A stretch of DNA of 64,000 nucleotides from Maribacter dokdonensis DSW-8 (GCF_001447995.1 NZ_LDPE01000001.1:1984001-2048000); one strand, 5' to 3'. Positions 51,358-61,359 are shown, numbered from the stretch's first letter. The notes: generated by a model not told the origin, from the sequence alone. A program made the numbers and translations.

Positions 51358-53661
51358 ATGAATGAATCAAAAAATGAGCTATTTGGCTCGAATGATAATA
51401 ATGTTGCCGATATTTTAAAAAAATATTTAAAATATTGGCCCTTATTTGCAATTTGTATTGCAATATGTATAACAAGTGTTTTCCTATACATTCGTTATAA
51501 AGCAGATACCGAATATGCCATCTTAAGCACTATATTCATAAAAGAAACCACAACTGGCCAAAGCGTAAATGAAAACCAAGGATTTAATAACCTAGGGCTA
51601 ATTAAAACATCACACAGCATTGATGATGAAATGGGTATATTAAGGTCTTCGGGTATAATGGAAAAAGTCATTTCTAAATTAAATCTGAATGTTGCCTATT
51701 TTCTGGAAGGAAAAATACGTGATATAGAGATTTATGGAGCTGATGTACCTGTTAATATTCTGGTAGATGAAACATCAGACAACCTAGCTTTTGATCTTCC
51801 TATTTATATTAAAACTCTTACAGAAGACACTTATGAACTAAAAACTGAGTTTCAAGAGAAAACCATAAAATCTGTACATAATTTTGGAGATTTAGTATCA
51901 GAATCTTTTGGTACAGTGACTATAACCAAAAAAGAAAATACCACCTTTATAGAAGATGGCAAACCTGTATATTTTTTGATAAAAAATAAAGACCGATTAG
52001 TCATTGATTTTTTAGGAAGATTAGGTATTGCTCCATCAAACAAAGGAGGCAATTTGCTAAATATTAACTTTCTAAGTTCTTCCAGACAAAAAGGAGAAGA
52101 CATTGTTGCTGGCTTAATCGAAACCTATGTAGAAGAAACAATTAAATATGAAAATGAGATTGCTGAAAATACCATTCAGATGATTGATGACCGCTTAACA
52201 AAACTCTCAAGTGAAATAGACGGTGTTGAAAGCAATGTCGAAAATTTCAAATCTAGAAATGTAATTACAGATGTTGCTAGTAATGCGAATAGTTATATAG
52301 GCCAGGCCAACGATTATAAAAATAGAATCTCAGAATATCAATCGCAGATCAATGTTTTAGTTTATGTTGAAGAATCATTAAATACTAATAGTGGAGATGC
52401 ATCAATTAGCAGTTCTGTTGCCATGAATGATGGGGTATTAAGCAATATGGTCAATAATTACAATGAAGCATTGATAGAGAAGAAGCGATTATCACAAACA
52501 ACTCCTTCCAGTAACCCAGTCATTGTAGATTTAGACTCCACTCTTAACAATTTACGTACTTCCATATTACAAAACGTACGAAGCACTAAAAACGGACTAG
52601 TAATTGCTCAACGCAATTTACAATCTAACGCAAATAAGTATCAAGCTCAAATAGCAAGGGTTCCTTCTATGGAACGCAAATTATCAGATATTAGTAGGGA
52701 GCAAAGTACCAAAGAAGGTCTTTTTCTATATCTTTTGCAAAAACGTGAAGAAGAAATACTATCCATGGCAGCTCCAGTCTCTTCTACCCGTATTGTAAGT
52801 TTACCTAAAGCTAGTTTATATCCAATAAGTCCAAATAAAATTTCCTTATACCTAGGTGGTATCCTACTAGGGTTGTTCTTGCCTTTCTGTATTGTCTTCA
52901 CTAAGGAAATGTTAGATAATAAAGTGAGCTCCTTAGATCAATTAACAAAATTATCTTTAGCACCAGTTCTTGGTGAGATTTCTAAAAACAAATCAAAAAA
53001 CAACCTAGTTGCAACGGAAAGAGAACGTACCGCTACCGCAGAACTATTTCGTTTACTTCGTTTCAATTTAGAATATTTAAAAAAGAATGACAAGAATCAA
53101 ACCTTAATGGTCACCTCATCCGTTAAAGGGGAAGGTAAAAGTTTCGTATCTGCCAATTTAGCCATTTCTTTAGCTGCCGCAGGCGAAAAAGTTATCCTAC
53201 TTTCCTTTGATTTACGAGAACCAAGCTTAATGCCATTATTTGGACTAACAGAGAAACCAGGTATAACCGATTTTATCGTAAAAAAAGGAATGACTATAGA
53301 TGAAATCATACAAACCCCTACCGATATTGATAATTTAAGTCTAATTGGATCTGGAATTCCAATGATTGAAGTGGGTAAATTAATCTTAAATGAACGAATA
53401 GAAGTTTTGTTCAAAGAACTTAAAACCAAATACGATCGAATAGTTATAGATACCGCTCCTATCGGAAAAGTTTCCGACGGTTTTGCCTTAAATTCTTATA
53501 TCGATAGTACAATTTATGTAGTAAGGCAGAGTTATACAAAAAACGAATATTTAAAATCATTGAACAATATATATCAAAATAACAAACTCCGTAATACTAT
53601 GGTATTACTAAATGACACCACTGCCGGTCAAACTTATGGATATGGAAATAAATCAAGTTAA
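51358..53661 (+). CDS. Wzc-like polysaccharide co-polymerase / tyrosine autokinase
   Basis: 767 residues. A Wzz-type N-terminal region with a membrane segment near 30-50, a long periplasmic coiled-coil part (about 270-460) and a second membrane segment near 495-515. The cytoplasmic BY-kinase domain follows, with Walker A SSVKGEGKSFVSANLA near 582, Walker A' ILLSFDLREPSL and Walker B VIDTAPIG. It controls chain length and drives export with the Wza-like lipoprotein. The C-terminal tail is short (TAGQTYGYGNKSS) with only two tyrosines, fewer than the cluster in E. coli Wzc. Confidence 0.92.
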   Translation: MNESKNELFGSNDNNVADILKKYLKYWPLFAICIAICITSVFLYIRYKADTEYAILSTIFIKETTTGQSVNENQGFNNLGLIKTSHSIDDEMGILRSSGIMEKVISKLNLNVAYFLEGKIRDIEIYGADVPVNILVDETSDNLAFDLPIYIKTLTEDTYELKTEFQEKTIKSVHNFGDLVSESFGTVTITKKENTTFIEDGKPVYFLIKNKDRLVIDFLGRLGIAPSNKGGNLLNINFLSSSRQKGEDIVAGLIETYVEETIKYENEIAENTIQMIDDRLTKLSSEIDGVESNVENFKSRNVITDVASNANSYIGQANDYKNRISEYQSQINVLVYVEESLNTNSGDASISSSVAMNDGVLSNMVNNYNEALIEKKRLSQTTPSSNPVIVDLDSTLNNLRTSILQNVRSTKNGLVIAQRNLQSNANKYQAQIARVPSMERKLSDISREQSTKEGLFLYLLQKREEEILSMAAPVSSTRIVSLPKASLYPISPNKISLYLGGILLGLFLPFCIVFTKEMLDNKVSSLDQLTKLSLAPVLGEISKNKSKNNLVATERERTATAELFRLLRFNLEYLKKNDKNQTLMVTSSVKGEGKSFVSANLAISLAAAGEKVILLSFDLREPSLMPLFGLTEKPGITDFIVKKGMTIDEIIQTPTDIDNLSLIGSGIPMIEVGKLILNERIEVLFKELKTKYDRIVIDTAPIGKVSDGFALNSYIDSTIYVVRQSYTKNEYLKSLNNIYQNNKLRNTMVLLNDTTAGQTYGYGNKSS

Positions 53662-53710
53662 TAGTAAGCAAACTAACTGATAAAAAATCCAAACGAAATA
53701 AATCAAAATA

Positions 53711-55042
53711 TTGAATTTTTTTAAAAAAATAAGTGAGATAATTTCTAAATACATTCCATCTCCACTAAGAAAAGCTATCAGTCAAGTATTGGGAGCTCAA
53801 TTTTTATTGCAACTTATGGGTCTGGGTATAAGTGTTCTCATGGTTAGGGTTCTACCAAAGTCAGAATATGGTATTTATACTGTACTTATGGCCGTTTTAG
53901 GGATGCTAAGTGTCATATCCGGTTCTGGTATAATGATTGGTTTCAAAAAAATAGGTGGTCAGGTTTGGAATCAAAATAAAGCTTTAGCTGATCTAATTAA
54001 AACTACTTTTTCAATTCGGAAATATTTAATTCTATTTGCCTTTTTGGTTGTTGGAACTTATGCATTTTTAGTTTTCAATAGACAGAATGTTCCATTTTAC
54101 GACAGTTTATTTTTTATTGTCACATTACTTTTTATGGTGATACCAAATGCCAGTATCGGAATTTATTCAGAAGGCTTAAGGCTACAGAAAATATATGCTC
54201 CGGTACAATTACAATCACTCATTAGCCAAGGTATAAGAATAATAGGCATTTTTGTTTTATTTTTTTTTTGGAAAGAATATTTAACTATCAAAAGTATCTT
54301 GATCATTACCGTAATTGGTCTGTGGGTATCCTTGATTTACCTAAAGAAAAAACAAAATGCTAGTTTATTAATTAGTAATTCGCTTATAGAAACACCTAAT
54401 GTAAATATTGAATATAGAAATACATTAATAAAATTTATAAAATTAAATTGGCACAATTCAATATTCTTTGCCTTCAAAGACCAAATCTCTATTTTCATAA
54501 TCGGTATTTATGGCTCAAAGGCAAGTTTAGCAGACTTAGGGGCTATTACAAGATATTCAATGGTTTTTTTGGTAATTGTTGCACTTATTACCAATATTTT
54601 AGGACCAACATTTGGTAGGTGCAATAAAAAACAAAGGTTAAAACAGATAACCTTATTCACCTTAATTAGTTATTTATTCTTCTTCGTTTTTGTAATAATT
54701 ATGGTTGTTCTTTTTTCAGACCAATTACTATGGCTTTTAGGATCAAAATATGAAGGGTTAAATAAAGAATTACTTTTGGTATTTATTTCTAGTTTATTAT
54801 TACTCGGTGTACAAATTGTTAGCGCACTAAACAGCTCAAAAGGATGGATTAAATATTCTCCACTATTAGAAATACCACTTGGCATTATTGGTATTATTAC
54901 AAGCATCATCGTATTTGATTTGAGTACTGTTACAGGTGCTCTATATCTGTCGATTGTTTCTATGACAATAATGCTTTTAATGCATATTGCAAATTTTATA
55001 TTTGGCTATAAACATTTCAAAGAAATAACAAGTTTTTCATAA
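53711..55042 (+). CDS. Wzx-type polysaccharide flippase, TTG start
   Basis: A 443-residue polytopic membrane protein of the MATE/PST superfamily with about twelve segments. The N-terminal amphipathic stretch is followed by GAQFLLQLMGLGISVLMVRVLPKSEYG and GSGIMIGFKKIG, typical for Wzx/RfbX. It flips the lipid-linked repeat unit across the inner membrane. Start is TTG at 53711; the next Met is well inside the first membrane segment. It follows the Wzc-like gene by 49 bases. Confidence 0.88.
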   Translation: MNFFKKISEIISKYIPSPLRKAISQVLGAQFLLQLMGLGISVLMVRVLPKSEYGIYTVLMAVLGMLSVISGSGIMIGFKKIGGQVWNQNKALADLIKTTFSIRKYLILFAFLVVGTYAFLVFNRQNVPFYDSLFFIVTLLFMVIPNASIGIYSEGLRLQKIYAPVQLQSLISQGIRIIGIFVLFFFWKEYLTIKSILIITVIGLWVSLIYLKKKQNASLLISNSLIETPNVNIEYRNTLIKFIKLNWHNSIFFAFKDQISIFIIGIYGSKASLADLGAITRYSMVFLVIVALITNILGPTFGRCNKKQRLKQITLFTLISYLFFFVFVIIMVVLFSDQLLWLLGSKYEGLNKELLLVFISSLLLLGVQIVSALNSSKGWIKYSPLLEIPLGIIGIITSIIVFDLSTVTGALYLSIVSMTIMLLMHIANFIFGYKHFKEITSFS

Positions 55043-55053
55043 ACGAAGTTAAT

Positions 55054-56022
55054 ATGAATATTTCTGTAGTTGTACCAACCTATAAACGTACTAAAGATTT
55101 TATTAGAGCTTTAATGTCATTACAGAATCAAGTAAGACCAGTTGATGAATTGATTGTTGTCATTGGGCCTGGTGATACCGATACTATTATAGCTGTAGAC
55201 AATTTCGAATTTAATATCAATAAAGTTAAAATTTTAAAAGCCAAAAAACCAAGTTTAATACACTCATTAAATTTAGCCCTTAGAAATGTAGAAGGAGATA
55301 TTATTTGTTTACTAGATGATGATGTTTGGTTACCTCTAGACTGGTCCAAAAAAATTGAAAAAGCTTATAAAGAGAATAAACAAATGGGAGCTTATGGCGG
55401 AAGAGACCATTTACAATCTGAAAACAAAGCTTTAGCTAGCCCATCACCTGCAATTACAGTAGGAACTTTTCTTGCGAATGGAACTGCATCAGGAAATCAT
55501 CATTGTGGTTCAGTAAAATCCCCTGCAGTTGTTGATGTTTTAAAAGGTGTTAATCTGTCATTCAGAAAATCAGCCTTTAGCAAACTAGAAATAGATACTC
55601 AGTTAGAAAGTAAAGGTGCAGAAATATGCTCTGAAATTGATATCTGTCAAAGTATTCAAAAGAATAACTTTACCGTAGTTTACGATAATGATAATTATCT
55701 TTTGCATTTTGCATCCCCACGACCTAGTTATGATAATCGTGAAATATTTTTTCAATCCATTGAGAAAAATAGAATATTTAACAAATCATATGTTTATGGA
55801 AAATATAGACCATTATCTGAAATATTCTTATTTACCATAAGACAAACAATCATTGGCAATAAATTACAACCAGGAATTGTTTGGTCTTTAATTCTGTTAA
55901 CTAGAACTAAAAAAATGAAAGCACTAGTATTTCCTTTTAGTCTTTACAAATACATGGTTAAAGGATTGGTAAAAGGCAGAAGAAATTATTATACACAGAA
56001 TACCCAAAAAAAAATAACTTAA
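55054..56022 (+). CDS. Family 2 glycosyltransferase
   Basis: 322 residues, GT-A fold. VVPTYKRTKDFIRALMSL at the N-terminus, the DxD-type metal site in ICLLDDDVWLP near 90, and a late acidic strip SEIDICQSIQKN. No membrane segment, so it acts on the cytoplasmic side of the membrane. It adds one sugar of the repeat unit; donor unknown. It starts 11 bases after the flippase gene and its stop is followed immediately by a decayed glycosyltransferase pseudogene. Confidence 0.9.
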   Translation: MNISVVVPTYKRTKDFIRALMSLQNQVRPVDELIVVIGPGDTDTIIAVDNFEFNINKVKILKAKKPSLIHSLNLALRNVEGDIICLLDDDVWLPLDWSKKIEKAYKENKQMGAYGGRDHLQSENKALASPSPAITVGTFLANGTASGNHHCGSVKSPAVVDVLKGVNLSFRKSAFSKLEIDTQLESKGAEICSEIDICQSIQKNNFTVVYDNDNYLLHFASPRPSYDNREIFFQSIEKNRIFNKSYVYGKYRPLSEIFLFTIRQTIIGNKLQPGIVWSLILLTRTKKMKALVFPFSLYKYMVKGLVKGRRNYYTQNTQKKIT

Positions 56023-56503
56023 CTGAAAGTTATTGTCTTACATCCAAAAAGTAAACAAGCCAATAATGCTATTTTTAATTGAGCTTTATAAAGCGAAACA
56101 GTTATGGGATTTTTACACTTTTGTAGCTGTATTTACAAATGATCATTTAGCCAAGCTAACTAAATTCCGACCATAAGCAGTATTAAGCAAAAGACATTTA
56201 TAATGTTACTTGCAAAATTAGAACTTTACTCATACTTAAAAGAGTTCATAAAATTTTTGTTGCCAAAAACAAGTATGAAAACAATTAACCAAAGTTGAAC
56301 AATCATAGTTCCCATTCTATTTCCTTTACCATTATTTTGATAAAATAGCTGCAAATAAAATACTTAAATAACAAAAAGTATGACAAATGCTATATATACC
56401 TAATGAAGATGATGCATACTCATTAAATTTTAGATACTTAGTAGGTGCAGCGGTAACAAAGTCAATACTCCATATTAAAATTTGGGAAAGTATATCCACT
56501 TAA
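56023..56503 (+). pseudogene. Decayed N-terminal part of a family 4 glycosyltransferase
   Basis: Translated in pieces, this stretch follows the N-terminal 130 residues of the intact glycosyltransferase at 57331: LKVIVLHPKSKQANNAI against MKIIVSHPTSNQVNRAM, then in another frame LYKAKQLWDFYTFVAVF against LYKANQLQSFYTSVATF, then LAKLELYSYLKEF and LPKTSMK, then LYHYFDKIAANKIL against AYQYFDKMVAKQLL, and LYIPNEDDAY against LYAYEDGAYHS. At least four frame changes and several in-frame stops separate them, and the start is CTG. The C-terminal two thirds are missing. The 61 bases after it to 56564 hold nothing I recognise. Confidence 0.82.
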
Positions 56504-56570
56504 AATTGGTAATCACATAAAACAACTAAACCATACTGTTAATTACAGAAGACTACTAAATAATTTGAAT

Positions 56571-57155
56571 ATGGAAAATAAAGTTATCCAAAAATCATTC
56601 TTCGTTTTTAAATTTAGACTCATAAGTAGTGCTACCTCGTCTTTAAGAAAAATTTATTATAGAACTAAAGGGATGACCATTAAAAAAGGGACAAATCTTC
56701 CGAAAATTTTTATAACATGGCCACACCAAGTGTATATTGGTGCAAATTGTAAACTTGAGCATCACATTTATTTTAGATTTGACGGTATTTGGAAACCTGG
56801 TAAAGCTATCCAAATTGAAGACAATACTTTCATAGGTTCAGGCACGGAATTTAATATAACTAAAGGAATTAAAATTGGAAAAAATTGTTTGATAGCCTCA
56901 GGTTCTAGATTCATTGATCATGATCACGGTTACGACACTAGATCAGTCCTTATGAATATTTCAAGAACTGGAAAAGAAGCTACTATAAAAATTGGTGAAG
57001 ATGTATGGCTAGGTTGTAACGTTGTAGTTTTAAAAGGGGTTCAAATTGGTAATGGGGCCATAGTTGCAGCCGGTGCAGTTGTTAATAAATCCATACCAAA
57101 ATATGAAATTTGGGGCGGAGTTCCAGCAAGAAAAATTGGAGTAAGACCTTTATAA
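56571..57155 (+). CDS. LbH-fold acyltransferase (WcaF/WcaB-like)
   Basis: 194 residues from ATG 56571; an in-frame TTG two codons earlier is less likely. Left-handed beta-helix hexapeptide repeats ([49 protein letters not shown]) and a C-terminal GGVPARKIG are typical of maltose-acetyltransferase-like enzymes. The HDHGYD segment near 120 holds the likely catalytic His. It probably acetylates a sugar of the exopolysaccharide using acetyl-CoA. It sits between the pseudogene and the intact glycosyltransferase. Confidence 0.9.
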   Translation: MENKVIQKSFFVFKFRLISSATSSLRKIYYRTKGMTIKKGTNLPKIFITWPHQVYIGANCKLEHHIYFRFDGIWKPGKAIQIEDNTFIGSGTEFNITKGIKIGKNCLIASGSRFIDHDHGYDTRSVLMNISRTGKEATIKIGEDVWLGCNVVVLKGVQIGNGAIVAAGAVVNKSIPKYEIWGGVPARKIGVRPL

Positions 57156-57330
57156 TTAATACAATTAAATACATCTGTAACCCAAGGCTACTTTTCAAAT
57201 AAAGTTGAGTTAACTTTTTTAAGTAAACTAAAAGAGATTTAAAAAAGTAAAAAATTGACCAATATCATTTTTATAGTTTTTAAATAAAAACTAAACTAAC
57301 AAGCAAAATACCTTTATTATTAAAGCATAA

Positions 57331-58572
57331 ATGAAAATAATTGTCTCACACCCTACAAGTAACCAAGTCAACAGAGCTATGTTAAAAGGTCTTTATAAAG
57401 CTAATCAACTACAAAGCTTTTACACCTCTGTAGCAACTTTCCCAAACGATTCTTTAGATAGGTTAAGTGGACTAAAACCTTTTTCAGAATTAAAAAAAAG
57501 GCAGTTTGCAAGTGAACTTCAAAATATGACGCATACTTATCCATATAAAGAACTAATGCGTATGGTGTTGCCAAAAATTGGAATGAACAGCTTTACTGCT
57601 GAAGAAAAATCTAAATTTTCTATATATAGTGCGTATCAATATTTTGACAAAATGGTAGCTAAACAACTATTGATAGAACAAAATAAAGGTGCCACTGCAC
57701 TTTATGCCTATGAAGATGGTGCATACCATTCATTTTTGAGAGCAAAAGAATTGGGTGTAAAATGTATGTATGATCAACCTATAGGCTATTGGCGAGTTGC
57801 ACATCGTATACTACAAAAAGAACGTGAATTATGGCCGGAATGGGAAGCCACTATACCTGGCCTAAATGACTCAGAAGAAAAGTTATTAAATAAGGATAAC
57901 GAATTACAATTAGCGGATTGCGTATTTGCCGCTAGTACTTTTACCGCTAACTCATTAAAAGAGTATCCTGGAGAATTAAAACAAATTAAAGTAATACCTT
58001 TTGGCTTTCCCGAAATTAAAACCAACAAACAATTCAAAAACATTTCACCTAATAGTAAGATTCGCCTTTTATTTGTAGGTGGACTATCTCAACGAAAAGG
58101 AATTGCAAATTTATTTACAGCAGTAAACAAATTTAAAAATCAAATAGAATTAACAATCGTAGGTAGAAAGCTTAACGAAAATTGCGAAGTATTAAATAAA
58201 GAGCTTAAAAAACATAATTATATTTCCAGTCTACCTTTCCAAAAAGTTTTGGAATTAATGGGGCAAAATGATGTTTTTGTATTCCCATCACTTTTTGAAG
58301 GTTTTGGTATGGTAATAACTGAGGCCATGTCACAAGGTTTACCGGTTATAACTACCATAAACACGGCTGGTGGAGATTTAATAGAACATGGTAAAAACGG
58401 ATGGCTAGTACAACCTGGCGACACCGACGGCTTAATTGATATGCTACAAGAATTAATTCAGAACCCCGAACAAATTACAGTTGTTGCAAAAGAAGCTATA
58501 AAAACGGCAGAGGCAAGACCATGGTTTAAGTATTCAAAAGAAGTAGCAAATACTTTGACCAAATTAAAGTAA
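57331..58572 (+). CDS. Family 4 glycosyltransferase
   Basis: 413 residues, GT-B fold. The N-terminal acceptor half starts MKIIVSHPTSNQVNRAM, and the donor half has RLLFVGGLSQRKGIANL near 248, the EGFGMVITEAMSQGLPV nucleotide-sugar motif near 325 and GDLIEHGKNGWLVQPGD. It uses a nucleotide sugar to extend the repeat unit. A decayed relative of this gene lies 1.3 kb upstream, which suggests duplication followed by loss. The stop is six bases before the TTG of the polymerase-like gene. Confidence 0.93.
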   Translation: MKIIVSHPTSNQVNRAMLKGLYKANQLQSFYTSVATFPNDSLDRLSGLKPFSELKKRQFASELQNMTHTYPYKELMRMVLPKIGMNSFTAEEKSKFSIYSAYQYFDKMVAKQLLIEQNKGATALYAYEDGAYHSFLRAKELGVKCMYDQPIGYWRVAHRILQKERELWPEWEATIPGLNDSEEKLLNKDNELQLADCVFAASTFTANSLKEYPGELKQIKVIPFGFPEIKTNKQFKNISPNSKIRLLFVGGLSQRKGIANLFTAVNKFKNQIELTIVGRKLNENCEVLNKELKKHNYISSLPFQKVLELMGQNDVFVFPSLFEGFGMVITEAMSQGLPVITTINTAGGDLIEHGKNGWLVQPGDTDGLIDMLQELIQNPEQITVVAKEAIKTAEARPWFKYSKEVANTLTKLK

Positions 58573-58578
58573 ATTATT

Positions 58579-59880
58579 TTGATCCGATTATCTCAAAAAA
58601 TAGACACTGAAAACTATACCTTAGTTTGGTTGAAAAGAGGCATATGGCTGTACTTCTTTTTACTGATTTTTGAAGGCGCGCTACGAAAATGGGTACTACC
58701 AGGGCTCTCAGATTTGTTATTAATTATAAGAGACCCACTAGCTATTGTAATGCTATTTTTTGCATGGAAAGCAAATATTTCAAAAGTAAATGGGTATATC
58801 ATTACTATGAGTGCTATTACAATATTAAGTGTAATTGCTACCTTTTTTACTGGTCATCAAAATATTGTTGTAACTGTTTATGGAGCTAGAATATTACTAA
58901 TTCAGTTTCCGTTTATTTTTGTCATAGGGTCTGTTTTTTCTAAGGAAGATGTTATTAAAGTTGGCAAACTTTTACTTTGGATATCTATTCCTATGACAAT
59001 TTTAATAGTACTCCAATTTTATAGTCCTCAATCTGCATGGGTAAATAGAGGGGTTGGTGGTGATTTGGAAGGTGCTGGATTTTCTGGTGCTTTGGGTTAT
59101 TATAGACCTCCGGGAACTTTTTCTTTTACTAATGGTACTAGTTTATTTTATCATTTTTTAGCATGCTTTGTTTTTATCTTCTGGCTAATGCCTAAAACAA
59201 TCAACAAATTATTATTGGTCTTAGCCACCATATGTGTATTAATTGCCATACCCATATCTATAAGTAGAACTTTATTGTTTTCTGTAGTTATCTCGCTGAT
59301 ATTTTATTTTTTTGCTTCATATTTTAGACCAAATTTTTTAAGAAAGTTATTGATTTTTATTACTAGTATTTTGGTTATTGGTTTTATTGTATCTAACCTA
59401 GAATTTATGGGTGATGCCACCGAAGCCTTTACATCAAGATTTACCAATGCTAGTGAAAGCGAAGGAGGTTTAGAGGGTACTTTAATTGACAGATACTTGG
59501 GTTTATTGATTGGAGCTGTAACAGATACCCAAGGTATTCCTTTTTTTGGGCACGGTATGGGCATGGGTACTAATGCAGGCAGTCAACTTTTAACAGGTGG
59601 TCGTACATTTTTAATCGCTGAAGATGAATGGGCACGTACCATTGGCGAAATGGGTATTTTTCTTGGAGTAGCAGTTATTTTTACAAGATTAATACTAACA
59701 TTTAATTTAAGCTTGCAAAGTTTTAAAGCCGTAAAAAATTTAAATTTTATTCCATTTTTATTATCTAGCTTTATTATTCTCATAGTTCCTCAAGGGCAAT
59801 GGTCACAACCCACAAGTTTAGGTTTCGCCATTTTTGTTACTGGCATTTTAATAGCTTCATTTAACACCAAAATCAATTGA
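58579..59880 (+). CDS. O-antigen polymerase/ligase-like membrane protein (Wzy candidate), TTG start
   Basis: 433 residues with about ten to twelve membrane segments and a large periplasmic loop (about 285-330; FTSRFTNASESEGGLEGTLIDRY) as in Wzy/WaaL proteins. Segments such as LIFEGALRKWVLPGLSDLL and FFGHGMGMGTNAG are familiar from flavobacterial O-antigen ligase family proteins. In this locus it is the only candidate polymerase, so joining of repeat units is the likely role (inference). The TTG at 58579 is needed to keep the first membrane segment; the next Met is inside the second. Confidence 0.8.
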   Translation: MIRLSQKIDTENYTLVWLKRGIWLYFFLLIFEGALRKWVLPGLSDLLLIIRDPLAIVMLFFAWKANISKVNGYIITMSAITILSVIATFFTGHQNIVVTVYGARILLIQFPFIFVIGSVFSKEDVIKVGKLLLWISIPMTILIVLQFYSPQSAWVNRGVGGDLEGAGFSGALGYYRPPGTFSFTNGTSLFYHFLACFVFIFWLMPKTINKLLLVLATICVLIAIPISISRTLLFSVVISLIFYFFASYFRPNFLRKLLIFITSILVIGFIVSNLEFMGDATEAFTSRFTNASESEGGLEGTLIDRYLGLLIGAVTDTQGIPFFGHGMGMGTNAGSQLLTGGRTFLIAEDEWARTIGEMGIFLGVAVIFTRLILTFNLSLQSFKAVKNLNFIPFLLSSFIILIVPQGQWSQPTSLGFAIFVTGILIASFNTKIN

Positions 59881-59934
59881 ACAGTTTTAATTATCCCAAA
59901 CTATATAATTACAATTTTCAATTCATCATATTTT

Positions 59935-61068
59935 ATGCAAGAAAGCAATAGAAATTATACTCTAGATCTAATTAGAGGAGTTAGTGCCCTTATAGTTTTG
60001 ATGAGTCATTTAAGAGCAGCCATGTTTTTAGATTTTAATCAACTAGATTTAAATGTGGGTACCGGTATTATTGCAAAAGTATTCTATTTTATAACAGGTT
60101 TAGGTCACCAAGCGGTAATGGTATTTTTTGTTTTAAGCGGATATTTTGTTGGTGGATCTATATTAAAGCTTAGAAAAAAGTTTACTTTCAAAAAATACCT
60201 TATTGCACGATTATCGAGACTTTGGACTCCCTTGATCCCTATTTTATTTTTTACCCTTTTTATCGATTATTTTTTAAATATTTTATTTCCCGAAATTATT
60301 TCTGGCAATTATTATGATATATTAAATTCAGGACCAACTACAGATTATTCAAACTCAATAATCACCTTCATTTCCAATATATTGTTTTTGCAAACAACTA
60401 TGACTCCTGTATATGGTTCTAACGGTCCTTTATGGAGTCTTGCATATGAATTCTGGTATTATATAATTTTTCCTTTAATAGCAATTGTTGTTGGGGTTAT
60501 ACCTTCAAGTGTATGGAATAAAATAATTTCCATAATTTTCATAATACTTATCTCTGTTACTGTATCAACAAATATGCTTCAAGGTTTTTTGATTTGGATG
60601 TTAGGTGTTGGCGTATATTATATCACAACTAAGAACAATATCAAGACAAACACTCTATTTATAACGATTTTTATTCTATTTTTTGTAGTTTCCTTAATAC
60701 ATAGTAAATTTCATTTCTTTAATTCGAAGAATGATTTTTTAGAGGACTTATTTGTGGGGCTTGCATTTAGTGGATTATTAATATCTATAATTAATTATCA
60801 ATTACCTAAAATATCATTTTTAAACCTTAGAAAATTATCTTTTGGTCTATCTGAAATCTCTTATACGCTATACATATTACACTTTCCATTAGTATTACTA
60901 ATTTATGGTATATTCTATATAAAAGACCAAGAGGTTTTTAGCGTATCTAGCCTTTTACAATTCTTTGCATGGTCATTGTTTTTAATTATTGTTAGTGCTT
61001 TATTTTGGTATTTATTTGAAAGGAACACTAATAGTGTCCGTCAATTTATGATTAAAATTTTTAAATAA
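59935..61068 (+). CDS. OafA/YrhL-type membrane acyltransferase
   Basis: 377 residues of the acyltransferase 3 family with about ten membrane segments. It begins with the family signature LDLIRGVSALIVLMSHLRAA, with the catalytic His in SHLR, and has VMVFFVLSGYFVGGSI near 64 and SRLWTPLIP near 96. It transfers an acyl group (commonly acetyl) to a sugar on the lipid-linked unit or finished polymer. It is the second acyltransferase of the locus. Its frame continues past two stop codons straight into a glycosyltransferase remnant. Confidence 0.9.
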   Translation: MQESNRNYTLDLIRGVSALIVLMSHLRAAMFLDFNQLDLNVGTGIIAKVFYFITGLGHQAVMVFFVLSGYFVGGSILKLRKKFTFKKYLIARLSRLWTPLIPILFFTLFIDYFLNILFPEIISGNYYDILNSGPTTDYSNSIITFISNILFLQTTMTPVYGSNGPLWSLAYEFWYYIIFPLIAIVVGVIPSSVWNKIISIIFIILISVTVSTNMLQGFLIWMLGVGVYYITTKNNIKTNTLFITIFILFFVVSLIHSKFHFFNSKNDFLEDLFVGLAFSGLLISIINYQLPKISFLNLRKLSFGLSEISYTLYILHFPLVLLIYGIFYIKDQEVFSVSSLLQFFAWSLFLIIVSALFWYLFERNTNSVRQFMIKIFK

Positions 61069-61359
61069 TAATTAGGAGGAATCTATTTCAGAAAACCACA
61101 TAATGTATTTACTAACAATCCGACGCCTATGAATGAAGTTGGTGGTAATTCAGCTATCTATATAGAACCTTTCTTTAAGACCAACGAAATTAAGACTAAG
61201 GCAACTAAAGCAGCAAAAGTTGTTAATACCATTTTAACTTTTAAAGGACAATAAATTTCTAAGTCTTAGAACAACCAAAGTAGAACAGGTTAAAATTTCT
61301 ATGATGAAAGTTTTTTAAAAGAAATAGAATCATTCTACAAGTCTATAGTTACTTCTTAA
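61069..61359 (+). pseudogene. Decayed C-terminal fragment of a family 4 glycosyltransferase
   Basis: Immediately after the acyltransferase stop, in the same frame, the translation reads RKPHNVFTNNPTPMNEVGG, then NSAIYIEPFF, the C-terminal donor-site pattern of GT4 enzymes (compare IIEVANDAVAFVFP in the gene at 63012). It ends at TAA 61252-61254. After a frame change the stretch to 61359 reads KFYDESFLKEIESFYKSIV, which fits the terminal helix of such proteins. The N-terminal 250 or so residues are gone and no start is available. From 61360 to 61447 I see nothing. Confidence 0.75.
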
